A DNA stretch of 7,451 nucleotides. It comes from Roseibacillus sp. GTDB taxonomy: Bacteria; Verrucomicrobiota; Verrucomicrobiae; Verrucomicrobiales; Akkermansiaceae. Below are positions 5,694-7,451 of this stretch, piece after piece (the first letter of the stretch is position 1; each line of letters begins with the position of its first letter). Position numbers and translations under genes: made by a program. The notes under the pieces are model-generated. The model made no database searches and was not told where the DNA came from. It was given only the letters and a program-made list of their open reading frames with translations. The stretch spans positions 39,299 through 46,749 of the forward strand of contig PBNG01000049.1 in the NCBI GenBank assembly GCA_002723015.1, in the 5' to 3' direction.

Positions 5694-6395
5694 ATGTCCG
5701 AGCCGGAGCAACAGTGGTACTTCATCAGCGTCGTGAATCAGGAGCGGTATGGCCCATACAGTGCCGAGCAGCTCGAGGGTTTCGCGAAGAGTGGTTCAAT
5801 CACAAAGGAAACCATGATCTGGACCGAAGCTCTGCAAAATCAGTGGATCCCGGCCAAAAATGTGGAGGGTCTTTTTCCCCCGGCAGAGGATGCCCCCGCG
5901 GCCCAGCCTGAACAGCCGGCCCGCCCCCAGCTTCTCACTGGCGCGCCGGCAAGCGCGCCCCGGCCCCTGGCGCAGGCTACTCCCCTTCGAGCTGCGCCAT
6001 TACAGGCTCAGCCGTTGCAGGCAGCGCCGCTGCAGGCACAACCTGCACAGCCCGTTCAGCCCGTCCAGCCTACACAACGAGTCGCACCTGGCATGATTCC
6101 TTCCTCCATGCCGGGCATCGCTCCGCCAGCTGCAACTGCGTTAGGCGCTGCCCAAACTTCCACGCAAGGGCTTACCTCTGAATCCTCTGAAAAGAAAATC
6201 TTACCTGCTTTCCTGCTGTGCACCTTCGTGGGCGTCCTGGGTGTTCATCGTTTCTACGTTGGAAAAACGGGAAGTGGTCTCGCCCAAATTTTCACCTTGG
6301 GGGGCATGGGCATTTGGTCATTGATCGATTGGATCATGATTTTGTGTGGCTCCTTCAGAGATCGTAAGGGCAAGACTCTCAGCGAGTGGACCTAA
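5694..6395 (+). CDS. GYF_2 (DUF4339) - Pro/Gln-rich linker - TM2 domain membrane protein
   Basis: This 233-residue protein is built from three parts. Residues 5-60 form a GYF_2/DUF4339 domain (QQWYFISVVNQERYGPYSAEQL, then ITKETMIWTEALQNQWIPA), a small fold thought to bind other proteins. Residues about 64-165 are a Pro/Ala/Gln-rich disordered linker with short repeats. Residues about 168-220 are a TM2 domain with two hydrophobic segments (LPAFLLCTFVGVLG and GGMGIWSLIDWIMIL) around the typical GVHRFYVGKTGSG turn. The GYF_2 part is expected in the cytoplasm, displayed from the membrane by the TM2 hairpin; this is inference. The frame extends upstream to a TTG at 5640, but those 18 residues (MRTGYLRLLLLK...) do not belong to the domain and ATG 5694 is preferred. 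It follows the TPR gene and may act with it; function is unknown. The next gene is convergent. Confidence 0.85.
   Translation: MSEPEQQWYFISVVNQERYGPYSAEQLEGFAKSGSITKETMIWTEALQNQWIPAKNVEGLFPPAEDAPAAQPEQPARPQLLTGAPASAPRPLAQATPLRAAPLQAQPLQAAPLQAQPAQPVQPVQPTQRVAPGMIPSSMPGIAPPAATALGAAQTSTQGLTSESSEKKILPAFLLCTFVGVLGVHRFYVGKTGSGLAQIFTLGGMGIWSLIDWIMILCGSFRDRKGKTLSEWT
5991..6050 (+). repeat. Two tandem 30-bp coding repeats in the GYF_2/TM2 linker
   Basis: The two units encode AAPLQAQPLQ (residues 100-109) and AAPLQAQPAQ (110-119). They differ mainly at third codon positions, so the peptide is kept more than the DNA. A shorter 9-bp periodicity follows (PVQPVQPTQ, 6051-6077). This is the low-complexity linker between two domains and could vary in length between strains. 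Confidence 0.6.
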
Positions 6396-6432
6396 AGTTG
6401 TCTGCAGGTTGGTTTCTGGGTGAGCTATCTTA

Positions 6433-6450
6433 GAGCCCCGCTCCGGGCTC
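6433..6450. other. GC-rich hairpin between convergent genes, weak terminator candidate
   Basis: GAGCCC (6433-6438) and GGGCTC (6445-6450) pair around the loop CGCTCC in the 133-bp gap (6396-6528) between the GYF_2/TM2 gene and the convergent HEAT gene. Position suits a shared bidirectional terminator, but neither side has a T-run, so a rho-independent mechanism is not supported. I see nothing else in this gap. Confidence 0.3.
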
Positions 6451-6528
6451 CGCCCATACCGAGTCCAGCTTCAGAAGGCAGCCTGACTCTTTGGCGTTGG
6501 AATGAGATCTGTTTTGGCTGGGCCTTTC

Positions 6529-7353
6529 CTAGCGCATATCACGACCTCCGAGGAAAGGTTCCAGCAGGTTGTGCAGGTGTCGCATTGCGGGGACTTCGAG
6601 GTAGTTCCCTGTCAGTCGAGGGGTTTCCTCTGACCCCATTTCGTGCAGGGCCTGCAGCATGGCATAAACGTGATGTGCGTCCGCTGCTTTCACGGTCGCG
6701 GCGTCGGGCAGCGCCTTCTCGATAAGCGGAATGGAGTCCTGATAGCCAAATCTCGCCATCGCCCCTGCGACTTCGGCCCTGACAGGCAGGGTTTCTTTTA
6801 AGAAGGGAAGAAGGTGGTGGGCCACCGTGGTGTCTCCGAGTCTCCCCAGGGCCCCTATCGCAGTGGCGCGGTCGACAAGTCCGGGCTCCTGAAGGAGACG
6901 GACTATGTCCCAGGCAGCAGGCCGCGCAAGGGGTCCGAGATCCTTGAGGACAAGAACGGCCTCATCGAGCCGGTCCCCCGCTCTCGCGTCGCGCAAAAGC
7001 ATCCTCAGCTCTGCCAGGGCGTGCGGGCCCAGCTTGGGCAACAGCGCTCTCACCCGTCTGCGATAGGTCTCATGTTCACCCTCGGGCGAGGTTCTTTGGA
7101 GAAGATATGAGCAGAGCACAATGGCCTGCTCCTCTGGGTTCTCTATGGCCAATGCGCTCTTCCACGTCCTGTGATCCTCCAGACCCTGTCGGATTTCCGC
7201 CAGCAATTGCTTTTCGGTCCGACAAAATCCCGAAGCGACGAGGCTGTAGGCAGGGCGGCCTGGGCCAACGTGCTCCTCAATCTGTTCATACCCGAAACAT
7301 CGGCCGCTCTCTATCCACATCATGCCCGGGCTACCGGTTTCCCCCTGACCCAT
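6529..7353 (-). CDS. HEAT-repeat protein, start uncertain
   Basis: From the ATG at 7353-7351 to the TAG at 6531-6529 this is 274 residues. The middle and C-terminal parts are HEAT/PBS-lyase-like helical repeats: LGPLARPAAWDIVRLLQE (139-156), LVDRATAIGALGRLGD (159-174), HLLPFLKETLPVRAEVAGAMARFG (180-203) and a less regular unit at about 208-245. Such repeats form curved scaffolds that bind other proteins. In Verrucomicrobia and Planctomycetes they are numerous and mostly uncharacterised. The N-terminal 45 residues (Gly-rich, with MM at 11-12) do not look like a repeat or a signal peptide. The frame stays open without a stop from 7353 to the window edge, so the start may be further upstream or beyond the window; GGTGG about 7 nt before the ATG gives it modest support. 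The gene ends convergent with the GYF_2/TM2 gene. No catalytic motif is visible. Confidence 0.75.
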   Translation of the reverse strand: MGQGETGSPGMMWIESGRCFGYEQIEEHVGPGRPAYSLVASGFCRTEKQLLAEIRQGLEDHRTWKSALAIENPEEQAIVLCSYLLQRTSPEGEHETYRRRVRALLPKLGPHALAELRMLLRDARAGDRLDEAVLVLKDLGPLARPAAWDIVRLLQEPGLVDRATAIGALGRLGDTTVAHHLLPFLKETLPVRAEVAGAMARFGYQDSIPLIEKALPDAATVKAADAHHVYAMLQALHEMGSEETPRLTGNYLEVPAMRHLHNLLEPFLGGRDMR

Positions 7354-7451
7354 TACCTGCCACCGGGCCTGCTTTTTGATGAGAAAGCAGAGAAGGCGTT
7401 GCGACTTAAGGTGACGGGTCGTGGAGCCTTTTGATTTCGTTTCCGTTTCAA

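Noticed and set aside
5991..6077. CRISPR- or satellite-like periodic DNA.
   Set aside because: The 30-bp and 9-bp periods are in frame and encode a Pro/Gln linker; there are no spacers and only two long units.

Overview
The window reads as ordinary chromosomal DNA of a bacterium of the PVC group, most likely Verrucomicrobiota. This is an inference from gene families: the C-terminal tail of a large sugar-dehydrogenase/heme-type secreted protein typical of Verrucomicrobia and Planctomycetes (1-540), an MCE protein with a long helical tail, a single-pass TPR protein of a type I associate with Verrucomicrobia, and a GYF_2-linker-TM2 protein. G+C looks moderately high by eye. I see no rRNA, tRNA, CRISPR array, insertion sequence, phage gene or attachment site.

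Left block, plus strand (1-3045): the 3' end of the large secreted protein, a flavin reductase-like protein (555-1157), an MlaF-type ABC ATPase (1195-1956) and an MlaD-type MCE lipid-binding protein (2011-3045). Gaps are 14, 37 and 54 nt, so the four could share a transcript. The ATPase and the MCE protein form the core of a lipid-transport ABC system between inner and outer membrane, but no MlaE-type permease lies in the window, so it must be encoded elsewhere. Two RNA-level signals stand out here: a terminator-like hairpin with a T-rich tail inside the flavin reductase gene (659-691), and a hairpin that includes the ribosome binding site of the MCE gene (1963-1997).

Middle: pabB (minus strand, 4313-3042), aminodeoxychorismate synthase component I of folate synthesis, converges on the MCE gene so tightly that the two stop codons overlap in a 4-base TTAG. 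A 165-bp divergent region follows, with an inverted repeat and a sigma70-like promoter candidate.

Right block: a membrane-anchored TPR protein (4479-5591, TTG start) and a GYF_2/TM2 membrane protein (5694-6395) on the plus strand, then a HEAT-repeat protein on the minus strand (7353-6529) whose reading frame stays open to the right edge, leaving its true start uncertain. No function can be assigned to these three beyond fold and topology. I found no convincing new multi-gene system. The items most worth checking are the intragenic terminator-like hairpin, the MCE translation-control hairpin, the missing permease, and the TPR/GYF-TM2 pair.
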